From positions 28,401-92,400 of the forward strand of contig NZ_JACHIG010000016.1 in NCBI RefSeq assembly GCF_014203095.1: a stretch of 64,000 nt of DNA, written 5' to 3'. A program made the translations under genes and the position numbers. This document shows, piece after piece, positions 63,254 through 64,000 of the stretch. Position 1 is the stretch's first letter, and every line of letters begins with the position of its first letter. This stretch comes from Prosthecobacter vanneervenii (GTDB taxonomy: Bacteria > Verrucomicrobiota > Verrucomicrobiia > Verrucomicrobiales > Verrucomicrobiaceae). Under the pieces are notes generated by a model. That model was not told where the DNA came from. It ran no database searches and saw only the letters and a program-made list of their open reading frames with translations.

Positions 63254-64000
63254 TGGGATGGGTAGCAGGCCAAGGAAATAGCAGGCGTGGCACGAATGAC
63301 AGCATTTTTTTGGCCACAGTCGCATCTGGGCGGGCTTCTTCCCCTCCGGAGGTCGGCTAGGCCGGCAGCCTGCCCGATATTGACCTCCCATAGGCACTCT
63401 GAGCCTGGAAAGCTGAATGGTGCTTATATTTGAGCTTAGAGCTGGGAGAGGTGCCGCTATCTGTAAAACAGACCATCATGTGCGGTTGGCAGTTTGGAGA
63501 GCCGCTGCTTCCGAGTGTGCAAACAGCGCGAGGAGCAGAAGCAGTCTATAAAAGCTGGCGAGAGCAGGCCTGCCACCAGCCTCATTCATGATGCTGCATG
63601 AGATGTGAAGGGTTTCTGCGTGATGAGTGCGGTCATTCATGCAGATGGCGCTGCAATCGGCAGGTGGTAATCACCCGTGCGCAAAAGCTCTTATGAGATG
63701 AACGCCAGTCAGCACATGTCCTTATGATGTTGATTCCCCTACGTACAAGCGGTGTTAATCACCCCGTGGATCCAGTGTTGTTTCACTCATATCATCACAT
63801 CAACACATGCTCAGATGGCGATGATTTGATGGTTTCAGCGGCCGTTTTGAGGGTCTCAGAGGTGGGTCGTTTCAGTGCATAATCAGGAAAAATGAAAAAA
63901 AGATGAAAATACAGTTGCACGAAATCAGAGCTGAACTACTCTCCTGACCCCCGACGAAAAGCGGCGGCTGAAACAAAAGGAAAAGAAAAGCGAGAAGCGG
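63254..64000. other. Promoter region of acnA and about 600 bases without a recognisable gene
   Basis: The first 150 bases hold the acnA promoter on the minus strand. From about 63400 to 63890 no convincing reading frame, tRNA or known RNA motif is seen. A+T content rises towards the right end (63880-63990). At the very end a Lys/Arg/Glu-rich frame (TPDEKRRLKQKEKK) is open to the window edge and may be the start of a further gene, but no start codon can be assigned. Confidence 0.4.

Noticed and set aside
63886..64000. Possible start of a Lys/Arg-rich gene at the right edge
   Set aside because: No start codon or ribosome binding site can be assigned in the open frame, and only about 20 codons are visible.

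Overview
The window looks like a chromosomal segment of a GC-rich member of the Verrucomicrobiota, probably Verrucomicrobiales and Prosthecobacter-like. This is inferred from gene content: a DUF1501 plus cytochrome-c/DUF1549/DUF1553 (PSD1) pair, DUF1080, SHD1 and DUF4091 proteins, Tat-exported oxidoreductases, and very large secreted beta-propeller proteins. No marker gene that fixes the species is present.

Layout. 1-4.6 kb is a minus-strand run: secreted propeller protein, SDR dehydrogenase, DapA-type aldolase, and an endonuclease/exonuclease/phosphatase protein cut by the window edge. 4.8-13.6 kb holds a neutral-ceramidase-like protein, a DUF3500-like Tat protein, a halogenase-like flavoprotein and a giant metzincin-type protease with PKD and propeller repeats. 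13.6-24.6 kb has an SHD1 protein, an OmpR-type two-component system, an Fe-S photolyase, the PSD1/DUF1501 pair, TspO and small enzymes. 24.6-27.5 kb has an FHA-like membrane protein and a sigma factor / membrane protein / Spy-like operon. 27.8-41.5 kb is mixed housekeeping and hypothetical genes: RRM protein, MFS transporter, Gfo/Idh/MocA oxidoreductase, a frameshifted DUF4870 gene, a squalene-hopene-cyclase-like terpene cyclase, a PurA-like DUF3276 protein, a phosphoesterase, upp, DedA, a CII-like regulator and a cupin. 41.6-42.7 kb is an intact IS630-family element.

43.0-59.9 kb is the most interesting region. The first operon (43013-50824) encodes a carrier protein, an acyl-CoA-dehydrogenase-like flavoprotein, a seryl-tRNA-synthetase-like amino acid:[carrier protein] ligase, a DUF1839 protein, a GH2 beta-mannosidase-like enzyme without signal peptide, and a tandem alpha/beta-hydrolase lacking both nucleophilic serines. 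After an initiator tRNA gene and a DUF1080 gene comes a second, tightly overlapping operon (52140-59934): polysaccharide deacetylase, GT4 glycosyltransferase, DUF4091 protein, BioF2/FemAB-type acyltransferase and a Wzc-like chain-length ATPase. My working model (inference) is that an amino acid is loaded on the carrier protein, possibly oxidised there, and moved by DUF1839, a possible BtrH-like acyltransferase, onto a sugar or exopolysaccharide precursor assembled by the second operon.

60.0-63.3 kb ends with a small PH-like membrane protein and aconitase (acnA), followed by about 750 bases without a recognisable gene.
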